In this document: one piece after another, positions 56,832 through 64,000 of the stretch
How positions within the stretch are numbered: the stretch's first letter is position 1
How the letters are laid out: every line of letters starts with the position of its first letter
Assembly: GCF_018130765.1 (NCBI RefSeq)
Contig: NZ_JAFCJZ010000034.1
Span: 1-64,000, forward strand
Reading direction: 5' to 3'
Length of the DNA stretch: 64,000 nt
Origin: Bradyrhizobium iriomotense
GTDB taxonomy: Bacteria; Pseudomonadota; Alphaproteobacteria; Rhizobiales; Xanthobacteraceae
Notes under the pieces: generated by a model
Told to the model about the DNA's origin: nothing
The model's database searches: none
Seen by the model: the letters and a program-made list of their open reading frames with translations, nothing else
Translations under genes and position numbers: made by a program

Positions 56832-57836
56832 ATGAGCGGTTTCGACATTTTCGCGATTGTTCTGGTCTTGCTCGTCATCGTCACGCTGTTAGCCGGCGTG
56901 AAGACGGTGCCGCAGGGCTATGACTGGACCATCGAGCGGTTCGGCAAATACACCCAGACGCTGAGCCCCGGGCTCAATCTGATCGTGCCCTATTTCGATC
57001 GCGTCGGACGCAAGATCAACATGATGGAGCAGGTGATCGACATCCCCGAGCAGGAGGTCATCACCAAGGACAACGCCACCGTGACGGTCGACGGCGTCGC
57101 CTTCTTCCAGGTGTTCGATGCTGCGAAAGCGAGCTACGAGGTCGCCAATCTCAACCAGGCGATCACGGTCCTGACCATGACCAACATCCGCTCGGTGATG
57201 GGCTCGATGGATCTCGACCAGGTGCTGTCGCACCGCGACGAGATCAACGAGCGCCTGCTCCGCGTGGTCGATGCCGCGGTCTCGCCCTGGGGCGTCAAGG
57301 TCAATCGCATCGAGATCAAGGACATCGTGCCGCCGGCCGACCTCGTCGAGGCCATGGGCCGGCAGATGAAGGCCGAGCGCGTCAAGCGCGCCGACATCCT
57401 CGCCGCCGAAGGCCAGCGCCAGTCAGAGATCCTGCGCGCCGAGGGCGCCAAGCAGGGCCAGATCCTCCAGGCCGAAGGCCGCCGCGAAGCCGCCTTCCGC
57501 GACGCCGAGGCGCGCGAGCGTCTGGCCGAGGCCGAAGCCAAGGCGACGCAGGCGGTGTCGGAAGCCATTTCCAAGGGCGACGTCGCGGCGTTGAACTATT
57601 TTATCGCCGACAAATATATCAAGGCGTTCGGACAGTTCGCCGACGCGCCGAACCAGAAGATCATCATGCTGCCGATGGAAGCGACCAGCATGCTCGGCTC
57701 GCTCGCCGGCATCGGCGAGATCGCCAAGGCAACGTTCGGCGAAAGCGCGGCGTCTGCGGCTGCCGCCGCGCGCCGCACCGGCTCGGTGCCGCCGACCGGC
57801 GGCACGCCGCCGGCGGTACCACCGCGGCAGGGATAG
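56832..57836 (+). CDS. SPFH/Band 7 protein (stomatin/QmcA-like)
   Basis: A 334-residue membrane-anchored protein. One N-terminal helix (FAIVLVLLVIVTLLAGV) precedes the Band 7 domain with VPQGYDWTIERFGKYTQTLSPGLN, VDIPEQEVITKDNATVTVDG-like sequence and VNRIEIKDIVPPADLVEAM; a long alanine/glutamate coiled coil follows (about 180-250). Such proteins form large ring oligomers in lipid-raft-like areas and guard membrane proteases. The NfeD partner gene follows by 54 bases, the standard pairing. A strong GGAGGAG lies before the ATG. Confidence 0.93.
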   Translation: MSGFDIFAIVLVLLVIVTLLAGVKTVPQGYDWTIERFGKYTQTLSPGLNLIVPYFDRVGRKINMMEQVIDIPEQEVITKDNATVTVDGVAFFQVFDAAKASYEVANLNQAITVLTMTNIRSVMGSMDLDQVLSHRDEINERLLRVVDAAVSPWGVKVNRIEIKDIVPPADLVEAMGRQMKAERVKRADILAAEGQRQSEILRAEGAKQGQILQAEGRREAAFRDAEARERLAEAEAKATQAVSEAISKGDVAALNYFIADKYIKAFGQFADAPNQKIIMLPMEATSMLGSLAGIGEIAKATFGESAASAAAAARRTGSVPPTGGTPPAVPPRQG

Positions 57837-57890
57837 TCACCGGCGCATGCCTTGCGACAAGGGCATGCGCCAATATTCAGAGGTCGTGTC

Positions 57891-58334
57891 ATGACCGACA
57901 TGTTCGTATCGCTCGGCACGTGGAATTGGCTGATCTTCGGCTTCATCCTGATGGCGCTGGAGACGATCGCGCCGGGCGTCTTCCTGTTCTGGCTCGGGCT
58001 TGCGGCACTGCTGGTGGGCCTGATCTCGTTCGCCGTCCTTTTGTCCTGGCAGATCCAGCTCGTGATGTTCGCGGTGTTCGCCGCGGCGGCCGTCCCGGTC
58101 TGGCGCCGCCTCGCCCGACCGAAACCCGATGAAAGCGCAAGCCCGTTCCTCAACAAGCGCACCGAGGCGCTGCTCGGGCGCGAGTTCACGCTGGAGAAGC
58201 CGATCATCGACGGCAACGGCACCGTGCGCATTGGCGACACGGTGTGGCGCGTTGCCGGCCCGGATACGCCGGCGGGCACGCGGGTCAAGGTGGTGCAGGT
58301 CGACGGCGCCAACCTGACGGTGGCGGCGGCGTAG
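57891..58334 (+). CDS. NfeD-family protein
   Basis: A 147-residue protein with three or four hydrophobic segments (NWLIFGFILMALETIAPGVF, LGLAALLVGLISFAVLLSW and the next) and a C-terminal OB-fold domain with LGREFTLEKPIIDGNGTVRIG and DTVWRVAGPDTPAG. This is the short NfeD type without a ClpP-class protease domain. It works with the SPFH protein encoded just upstream in membrane quality control. The ATG at 57891 is chosen; an in-frame ATG at 57852 gives a hydrophilic extension unlike the family. Confidence 0.9.
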   Translation: MTDMFVSLGTWNWLIFGFILMALETIAPGVFLFWLGLAALLVGLISFAVLLSWQIQLVMFAVFAAAAVPVWRRLARPKPDESASPFLNKRTEALLGREFTLEKPIIDGNGTVRIGDTVWRVAGPDTPAGTRVKVVQVDGANLTVAAA

Positions 58335-58344
58335 CTTTCTTTTA

Positions 58345-58488
58345 CCCTCTCCCCCTGTGGGAGAGGGTGGCTCGCCGCAAAGCGGCGAGACGGGTGAGGG
58401 GTATGTCTCCGCGAACGCTGAGCTGAGTTTGAGGAGAGAGACCCCTCATCCGGCGCTTCGCGCCACCTTCTCCCACAAGGGGAGAAGG
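58345..58488. repeat. Dispersed inverted repeat, family A
   Basis: CCCTCTCCCCCTGTGGGAGA on the left and ACCTTCTCCCACAAGGGGAG on the right. The left half has the GCTCGCCGCAAAGCGGCGAG hairpin and GTGAGGGGTATGTCTCCGCG, the right has ACCCCTCATCCGGCGCTTCG. It lies between the convergent NfeD and HxlR genes. Confidence 0.87.
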
Positions 58489-58518
58489 AAAATTGGAGCG
58501 CGCGGCAAGCTTTCAGAT

Positions 58519-58845
58519 TTACCTTTTCCACCGCTCCGCAAACCGGTGCAGCGGCATGAAGGTCTCGCACAATTCCCGCCCCAGCGCCGTCAGACCGTAG
58601 CCTCCACCGTCGCCCAGCTCCACGAACCCCGCCTCGCGCAGCTCCGTCAGCCGCGCTTGCAGTACCGTGGGTGAAGCCTCATCGCAAGCCGTACGTAGCG
58701 CGCGCGAGGTGAGGGGCTCTTCGCGCAATTCCCAGAGAATCCGCAAGGCCCAGCGCCGGCCGAGCAGGTCGAGTAATGCCATGATCGGTCGCCCGGTGCG
58801 CGAACCGCGGACGCTGCGTGTCTTTGAGTTAGCCTGTTTCGCCAT
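58519..58845 (-). CDS. HxlR-family transcriptional regulator
   Basis: A 108-residue winged-helix protein. PIMALLDLLGRRWALRILWELREEPLT and LQARLTELREAGFVELG...GYGLTALGREL follow the HxlR pattern (LL.GRW...IL.L, then recognition helix and wing). It has Cys54 and a late Cys but not the conserved N-terminal redox Cys of YodB/HypR types, so it may sense a small molecule instead. It is divergent from a carboxymuconolactone-decarboxylase-like gene, with a strikingly symmetric palindrome between them that is probably its operator for both genes. Confidence 0.85.
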   Translation of the reverse strand: MAKQANSKTRSVRGSRTGRPIMALLDLLGRRWALRILWELREEPLTSRALRTACDEASPTVLQARLTELREAGFVELGDGGGYGLTALGRELCETFMPLHRFAERWKR

Positions 58846-58865
58846 CGGCGGTCCCCTTGCGTCGC

Positions 58866-58904
58866 GCTACAAATAGTGTAGCGTATTGCTACGTTATTTG
58901 TAGC
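58866..58904. promoter_or_regulatory. Nested palindromic operator with four GTAGC half-sites
   Basis: Four half-sites GCTAC, GTAGC, GCTAC, GTAGC at 58866, 58878, 58888 and 58900 are arranged around one axis at 58885. The outer pair extends to GCTACAAATA / TATTTGTAGC, a perfect 10-bp inverted repeat. It starts 21 bases from the HxlR start and ends 14 bases before the divergent start, so a bound regulator would cover both promoters. Confidence 0.8.
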
Positions 58905-58918
58905 AACGGAAGCCGCCC

Positions 58919-59476
58919 ATGTCTCAGGCCTCACCGCGCATTGCCCCGCTTACCCCGCCTTATCCCCCGGAGATCCAGGCGCAGTTCGACCGCATCATGC
59001 GCGGCGCGCCGCCGCTGGTGCTGTTCCGGGTGATGGCGGGCCACGCCCGAGCCTGGGACAAGTTCCGGGCCGGCGGGCTGCTCGATCCCGGGCCGCTGTC
59101 GTTGCGCCAGCGCGAGATCGTCATCGACCGCACCTGCGCGCTGAACAAATGCGAATATGAATGGGGCGTGCATGTCGCTGTCTTTGCCGGGCCGGCGAAG
59201 CTCACCGAGGATGAGGTCCGTGCCACCGTGCAGGGCGATGCGACGTCGGCCTGCTGGTCTCCGGCGGAGCAGGCGCTGATCGCAGCCGTGGACGCGCTGC
59301 ATACAAGCGCGACATTCACGGACGAGGAGTTCGCCACGCTCTCGGCGCACTACGACGAGGCGCAGATCCTGGAGATCATGCTCTTGTGCGGCTTCTACCG
59401 CACGGTGTCGTATCTGGCGAACGGGCTGAGACTGCCGCTGGAGGAGAAGGCGGCGCGGTTTCCGGCGCCGCTCTAA
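58919..59476 (+). CDS. Carboxymuconolactone decarboxylase-family protein
   Basis: A 185-residue all-helical protein of the AhpD/CMD superfamily. LSLRQREIVIDRTCALNKCEYEWGVHVAVF carries the conserved acidic residue, cysteine and histidine (Cys-Glu-Tyr-Glu-Trp-x-x-His) of the peroxidase-like branch; AhpD's CxxC is replaced by a C-x4-C. LWSPAEQALIAAVD-like and FYRTVSYLANGLRLPLE complete the fold. Regulation by the divergent HxlR protein suggests a role in detoxifying electrophiles or hydroperoxides. Catalytic activity is an inference. Confidence 0.85.
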   Translation: MSQASPRIAPLTPPYPPEIQAQFDRIMRGAPPLVLFRVMAGHARAWDKFRAGGLLDPGPLSLRQREIVIDRTCALNKCEYEWGVHVAVFAGPAKLTEDEVRATVQGDATSACWSPAEQALIAAVDALHTSATFTDEEFATLSAHYDEAQILEIMLLCGFYRTVSYLANGLRLPLEEKAARFPAPL

Positions 59477-59479
59477 CCG

Positions 59480-59561
59480 CCGTCATTGCGAGCGCAGCGA
59501 AGCAATCCAGAATCTTTCCGCGGCGGCAGACTGGATTGCTTCGCTGCGCTCGCAATGACGG
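59480..59561. repeat. Perfect 31-bp inverted repeat
   Basis: The first 31 bases (CCGTCATTGCGAGCGCAGCG and on to CCAG) are an exact complement of the last 31 (CTGGATTGCTTCGCTGCGCT and on), with a 20-base centre rich in CCGCGGCGG. No other copy is in the window. Perfect arms suggest recent spread or strong selection for the hairpin. Confidence 0.9.
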
Positions 59562-59593
59562 TGGGGAAGGAGGAGCGTGCCACACTCTCACTG

Positions 59594-59700
59594 TCATTCC
59601 GGGGCGCGCCACTTGGCGCGAGCCCGGAATCCATAGCGAGGCAAACTCTGCGGCACGATGGATCCCGGGCTCATCGCTTCGCGATGCCCCGGGATGACGG
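59594..59700. repeat. Dispersed inverted repeat, family B
   Basis: TCATTCCGGGGCGCGCCACT and GCGATGCCCCGGGATGACG are the arms, with GAGCCCGGAATCCATAG and CGATGGATCCCGGGCTC inside. Together with the perfect repeat just before it, it fills the gap between two convergent genes. Confidence 0.85.
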
Positions 59701-59707
59701 GTAAACC

Positions 59708-60748
59708 CTACGCCACGCCCGCGCGCAACAGATCGTGCAGATGCACGATGCCCACCACCTTGTTCGCCTCGGTCACCAGCAGCGTCGTGATCTTGCGGGT
59801 GTTCAGCACCTCGATCATCTCGGTCGCGAGCATCGAGGGCGGCACGGACTTCGGCTGCCTGGTCATGATCTCGTCGACCGTCGCCGTCAGAAGGTCGGGC
59901 CGCATGTGGCGGCGCAAATCGCCGTCGGTGATGATGCCGACGGCCTCGCCCGCATCGTTGACGATACAGACGCAGCCGAGCCCCTTGGCGGACATCTCGA
60001 CCACGGCGTCCGACATCTCGGTGCCTTCAGGCTTGAGCGGGATCTCGGCACCGGTGCGCATGTAGTCGCGGACGAATTTCAGCATCGCGCCCAGCTTGCC
60101 GCCGGGATGGAAATGCGCGAACTCCAGCGCGGTGAAGCCACGGCCTTCGAGCAGCGCGATCGCGATGGCATCGCCGATCGCGACCTGCATCATGGTCGAG
60201 GTGGTCGGCGCCAGATTGTGCGGGCAGGCTTCGCGCGCCTTGGGCAACTCGATGACGATATCGGCGGCTTGTCCCAGCGAGGACGCAGCGTTCGACGTCA
60301 CCGCGATCATCGGGATCGCAAAGCGCGCCGAATAGTTCACGAGCGTCTTCATCTCCGGCTGCTCGCCGGACCAGGACAGCGCCATGATGACGTCATCGGC
60401 GGTGATCATGCCGAGGTCGCCATGGGCGGCTTCCGCGGTGTGGACGAAGAAGGCGGGCGTGCCGGTCGAGGCCAGCGTCGCCGCGATCTTGCGCGCCATA
60501 TGCCCGGACTTGCCGAGCCCGGTGACGATGACGCGGCCCTTGGCGTTGCGGATCAGGTCGACCGCCCTGGCGAAGGTCGCGCCCAGCGGGCCGCGCAGCG
60601 CGGCGGCGAGGGCGTTGATGCCGCCGCTCTCCGTCTCCAGCGTGCGGAGCGCGGATTCGACGCTATCGGGGGTGGAGCCGGATGATTGGGTCATCAGCGG
60701 TTTCGAACTCGGCATGTCTAGGTCCAGGGAGGAGGGGCGTTCGCCCAT
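59708..60748 (-). CDS. kdsD: Arabinose-5-phosphate isomerase (KdsD/KpsF)
   Basis: A 346-residue enzyme interconverting ribulose-5-phosphate and arabinose-5-phosphate, the first step to Kdo for lipopolysaccharide. The SIS domain (about 45-185) has VTGLGKSGHMARKIAATLAS and VIMALSWSGEQPEMKTLV; two CBS domains follow with GIITDGDLRRHM and VVGIVHLHDLLRAGVA. Residues such as the His in AEAAHGDLGM and CPHNLAPTTST match the active site. The ATG at 60748 is used; ATGs at 60715 and 60694 would give lengths nearer to the E. coli enzyme. Confidence 0.93.
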   Translation of the reverse strand: MGERPSSLDLDMPSSKPLMTQSSGSTPDSVESALRTLETESGGINALAAALRGPLGATFARAVDLIRNAKGRVIVTGLGKSGHMARKIAATLASTGTPAFFVHTAEAAHGDLGMITADDVIMALSWSGEQPEMKTLVNYSARFAIPMIAVTSNAASSLGQAADIVIELPKAREACPHNLAPTTSTMMQVAIGDAIAIALLEGRGFTALEFAHFHPGGKLGAMLKFVRDYMRTGAEIPLKPEGTEMSDAVVEMSAKGLGCVCIVNDAGEAVGIITDGDLRRHMRPDLLTATVDEIMTRQPKSVPPSMLATEMIEVLNTRKITTLLVTEANKVVGIVHLHDLLRAGVA

Positions 60749-60908
60749 TGGCGCCTGCTTAGCACGCCGCGGCCAGTGAGGCGACGAGAGCCCTTATGCC
60801 CTCAACCGGTCATTAACCATAATTGTTTTAACTCCATTAACGATGGGTTCCCGCCAGCCGGTCGGAGGCCGTCTTGAAAGTGTTTGATTTCGTTGGAGTT
60901 ATTCCATC

Positions 60909-62651
60909 GTGGGGTCGTCTCCAGGCATGGGCCGGAGCAAACGCGCGCATTTGCTGCGCGCCGCTTTGCCGTGCCTCGCGCTGACGGCCCTCGGCAGCGC
61001 CCCGGCGGCGGCCCAGAGCCTTACGCCCGACCTGTTCAATCCCAACCGCGGCGGCTTCGCCTCGCCCGACACGCTGCCGACGCGTCGCACGGCGGCCGTG
61101 CCGCAGGCGCCCTCGGACGCGCTGCCGGCGCTGCCCGATCCCAGTGCCGATCCGCGCAAGGGCCAGCAGGCACCGGCGACCTCGCGCGTCGGCCAGGTCC
61201 CGACCTACGGCCTGCCGGCCGCCAACGGCGCCAGCGGCTCCGGCTACGACTCGCTCAATCGCAAGCGGCAGCAGCCAAAACTCTATCCCGGCCAGGCGAA
61301 GCCGAAGCGCGCGCTCGGCCCGGGGTCGCCTCCGCCGCCGGCAACGCCGGCCAGGACGCTGGGCCCGCCGCGCATCGCGCCGCCGCCGTCCGAGAATGCG
61401 CACAAGACACCGGTCCCCCCGGCGATGGCAGGCAACGTGCCCGGCCAGCCGCTGCGCCGCCGGCTCAAGGCCGATGACGACGCGTTCGGCGCGGTCGGCG
61501 ACTACGCCGGCAGCTTCCTGATCAAGGGCGGGCTCGAGCTCTCCACCGGCTATGACACCAACCCGGCGCGACTGAGCAAGCCGGTCGGCTCGCCGGTCTA
61601 TGTCGTTGCGCCCGATCTCCTTGTCGTGTCCGACTGGGAGCGCCACGCGCTGGTCGCGGATCTGCGCGGCTCGTTCTCGGGCTACACCAACAACATGCCG
61701 GCGACGATCGACGGCTTTGCCTCGCCCTCGCCGGTCGAGATCGATCGTCCCGACTTCACCGGCCATGTCGACGGCCGCGTCGACGTCGACCGCGATTTCA
61801 AGCTGACCTCGCAGCTGCGCCTGCGGCTCGCCACCGACAATCCCGGCAGCCCCAACGTGCAGGCCGGCCTGCAGAAATATCCTGTTTACGCCACCTACGG
61901 CACGACGATCGGCTTCGACCAGACTTTTAATCGCTTCCAGGTCGCTGCCGGCGCGACGGTGGATCGCACGGCTTATACCGACTCGAAGCTCACCGACGGC
62001 TCGACCTCCAGCAATAACGACCGCGACTTCAACCAGTATGGCGGCGTCGGCCGCTTCTCCTACGATCTGAAGCCGGGGCTGAAGCCGTTCGTCGAGATCG
62101 AGGGCGACAGCCGCGTCCACGACCAGGCCGCCGACCGCAACGGCTATTTCCGCGATTCAAACGGCGGCTATGCCAAGGTCGGCTCGTCCTTCGAATTCTC
62201 GCGCATCCTCACCGGCGAGATCTCCGTCGGCTATTCCGCGCGCAACTACGTCGATCCGCGCCTCAGCCAGCTCGCCGGCTTCCTCACCGCGGGCTCGCTG
62301 ATCTGGAATGCGAGCGGCCTCACCACGGTGAAATTCTTCACCGACACGCAGATCAACGAGACCACGGTCCCCGGCTCATCCGGCGTGCTCGTGCACACCT
62401 ATGCCGCCGAAGTCGATCACGACTTCCGCCGCTGGCTCACCGCGGTCGGCAAGTTCACCTACGGCACCTACGACTACCAGAACCAGAACCGCAACGACAA
62501 AACCTACTCGCTCGAAGGCAATCTGATCTACAAGCTCAACCGCAACGTCTGGATCAAGGGCACGCTGCGTCACGACATCCTGGATTCGAGCCAGGCGGGC
62601 TCGAGCTCGCAGGGGACGGTGGTGATGGTGGGCGTGAGGCTGCAGAATTGA
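60909..62651 (+). CDS. Outer-membrane beta-barrel protein with proline-rich N-terminus
   Basis: A 580-residue exported protein. The signal peptide (LLRAALPCLALTALGSAPAA) ends near AAAQS. Residues about 35-185 are low-complexity, proline-, alanine- and lysine-rich; from about 190 to the end alternate beta strands typical of an outer-membrane barrel (GGLELSTGYDTNPARLS, FVEIEGDSRVHDQA, GEISVGYSARNYVDPRLSQL) and the C-terminal VMVGVRLQN ends in an aromatic-poor but barrel-like strand. This matches the outer_membrane_beta-barrel PF10082-type proteins. The GTG at 60909 or the ATG at 60927 may be the start. Function unknown. Confidence 0.8.
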   Translation: MGSSPGMGRSKRAHLLRAALPCLALTALGSAPAAAQSLTPDLFNPNRGGFASPDTLPTRRTAAVPQAPSDALPALPDPSADPRKGQQAPATSRVGQVPTYGLPAANGASGSGYDSLNRKRQQPKLYPGQAKPKRALGPGSPPPPATPARTLGPPRIAPPPSENAHKTPVPPAMAGNVPGQPLRRRLKADDDAFGAVGDYAGSFLIKGGLELSTGYDTNPARLSKPVGSPVYVVAPDLLVVSDWERHALVADLRGSFSGYTNNMPATIDGFASPSPVEIDRPDFTGHVDGRVDVDRDFKLTSQLRLRLATDNPGSPNVQAGLQKYPVYATYGTTIGFDQTFNRFQVAAGATVDRTAYTDSKLTDGSTSSNNDRDFNQYGGVGRFSYDLKPGLKPFVEIEGDSRVHDQAADRNGYFRDSNGGYAKVGSSFEFSRILTGEISVGYSARNYVDPRLSQLAGFLTAGSLIWNASGLTTVKFFTDTQINETTVPGSSGVLVHTYAAEVDHDFRRWLTAVGKFTYGTYDYQNQNRNDKTYSLEGNLIYKLNRNVWIKGTLRHDILDSSQAGSSSQGTVVMVGVRLQN

Positions 62652-62662
62652 GGGAAGCTGTC

Positions 62663-62929
62663 ATGGCAGCTCGAATTACCCTAGACATCAATTCGGCTGG
62701 CGAATTCGAGCTATGGCTTAATCCGGAAGGCCGAGACCTTCTTGTGAAGCAACTGCTGGCCCTGACTGAGACCAACGACCATTTTCACTTGATGCCAAGT
62801 GAAGTTGCATCTGACGTTGAAGTTTCGACGCGCCCCTATAGACCGAACGACCAGCTTCTCGAATACGGTAAGGTGCTGTTCCGGCTTGACGAATGGGACG
62901 CGCAGCACTTTCCGCACGTCTTGGAGTGA
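62663..62929 (+). CDS. Imm32-like small protein
   Basis: An 88-residue protein, ATG with GAGGGAAG upstream, 11 bases after the barrel gene. FELWLNPEGRDLLVKQLLAL (about 16-35) and DHFHLMPSEVASDVEVS follow what I remember of the immunity protein 32 domain (ElxLxpeGrdxL...DHxHLM). If right, it may protect against a polymorphic toxin, yet no toxin gene is adjacent. Base composition is more A+T rich than the neighbours, suggesting transfer. The assignment is tentative. Confidence 0.6.
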   Translation: MAARITLDINSAGEFELWLNPEGRDLLVKQLLALTETNDHFHLMPSEVASDVEVSTRPYRPNDQLLEYGKVLFRLDEWDAQHFPHVLE

Positions 62930-62950
62930 AGCAAGTTGCTCTCTCCGCTG

Positions 62951-63050
62951 TCATGCCCCGGCTTGACCGGGGCATCCAGTACGCCGCGGCTTATCCGTAT
63001 ACGTTTGACGTCTCTGGAATACTGGATCGCCCGCTTTCGCGGGCGATGAC
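62951..63050. repeat. Intergenic inverted repeat (TCATGCCCCGG type)
   Basis: TCATGCCCCGGCTTGACCGG on the left and CCCGCTTTCGCGGGCGATGA on the right, with ATCCAGTACGCCGCGGC and ACTGGAT inside. It lies between convergent genes and resembles repeats called in other Bradyrhizobium intergenic regions. Confidence 0.65.
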
Positions 63051-63077
63051 AGTCTCAGCGGTCAGCTCGCGCCTCGC

Positions 63078-64000
<923 letters not shown>

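Overview
The window looks like chromosome from a Bradyrhizobium-type alphaproteobacterium (order Hyphomicrobiales). This rests on the very G+C-rich coding style, the nepR-ecfG / phyR general stress locus, tandem DUF3551 small secreted proteins, homospermidine synthase with an ornithine decarboxylase, an unusual wealth of acyl-CoA enzymes, and many copies of several imperfect inverted repeats between genes. No rRNA, tRNA, CRISPR array or complete insertion sequence was seen. The call is made from reading alone, without a database search.

Layout: 1-2.6 kb holds a possible truncated gene start, two tandem alpha/beta hydrolases and an alkylguanine-DNA methyltransferase. 2.7-15.0 kb is a large acyl-CoA catabolic cluster: acyl-CoA ligase and thiolase on the minus strand, then a divergent TetR regulator, SDR dehydrogenase, enoyl-CoA hydratase, feruloyl-CoA-synthetase-like ligase, three acyl-CoA dehydrogenases and a nitroreductase. 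Together they could activate and beta-oxidise an acyl or arylpropenoid substrate. 15.0-16.9 kb is the general stress switch: EcfG sigma factor, NepR anti-sigma factor and, divergently, PhyR. 16.9-18.6 kb holds a double TonB-C protein and an NTF2-like protein.

18.8-21.7 kb is an A+T-richer accessory island of four same-strand genes: a nucleotidyltransferase-like protein, a DUF262 (DGQQR) protein and two different proteins with RNxxxH HEPN motifs. It resembles a phage-defence or toxin-antitoxin cassette and is the best candidate for an undescribed system. 22-27 kb has htpG, two DUF3551 genes, an SGNH hydrolase and a Bug-family receptor. 27.4-31.8 kb has an acyl-CoA synthetase followed by a tightly overlapped acyl carrier protein / AMP-ligase / ketoreductase operon of unknown product. 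31.9-37.3 kb has small hypothetical genes, a DUF3095 protein, DUF2147, a MATE exporter, an acetyltransferase and superoxide dismutase.

37.6-44.9 kb is a membrane and metal region: a two-gene permease, then a Zur-box-controlled zinc module (His-rich peptide, ABC ATPase, permease, binding protein, COG0523 GTPase, WD40 protein) and an MgtC-like protein. 45-49.5 kb is polyamine metabolism (homospermidine synthase, RidA, a frameshifted acetyltransferase, ornithine decarboxylase with a long leader). 50-58.4 kb carries an M3 oligopeptidase, a DUF1007/NicO nickel-cobalt pair, a MAPEG protein, ferrochelatase, an ABC-type binding protein and an SPFH/NfeD pair. 58.5-64 kb has an HxlR regulator divergent from a carboxymuconolactone-decarboxylase-like gene across a nested palindrome, arabinose-5-phosphate isomerase, a beta-barrel outer-membrane protein, an Imm32-like small protein and the truncated gltD.

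GGAAC-N16/17-(C)GTT elements, the EcfG promoter type, lie upstream of phyR, the superoxide dismutase gene and two hypothetical genes, with a weaker one before the DUF3551 pair. This suggests that part of the window belongs to one stress regulon.
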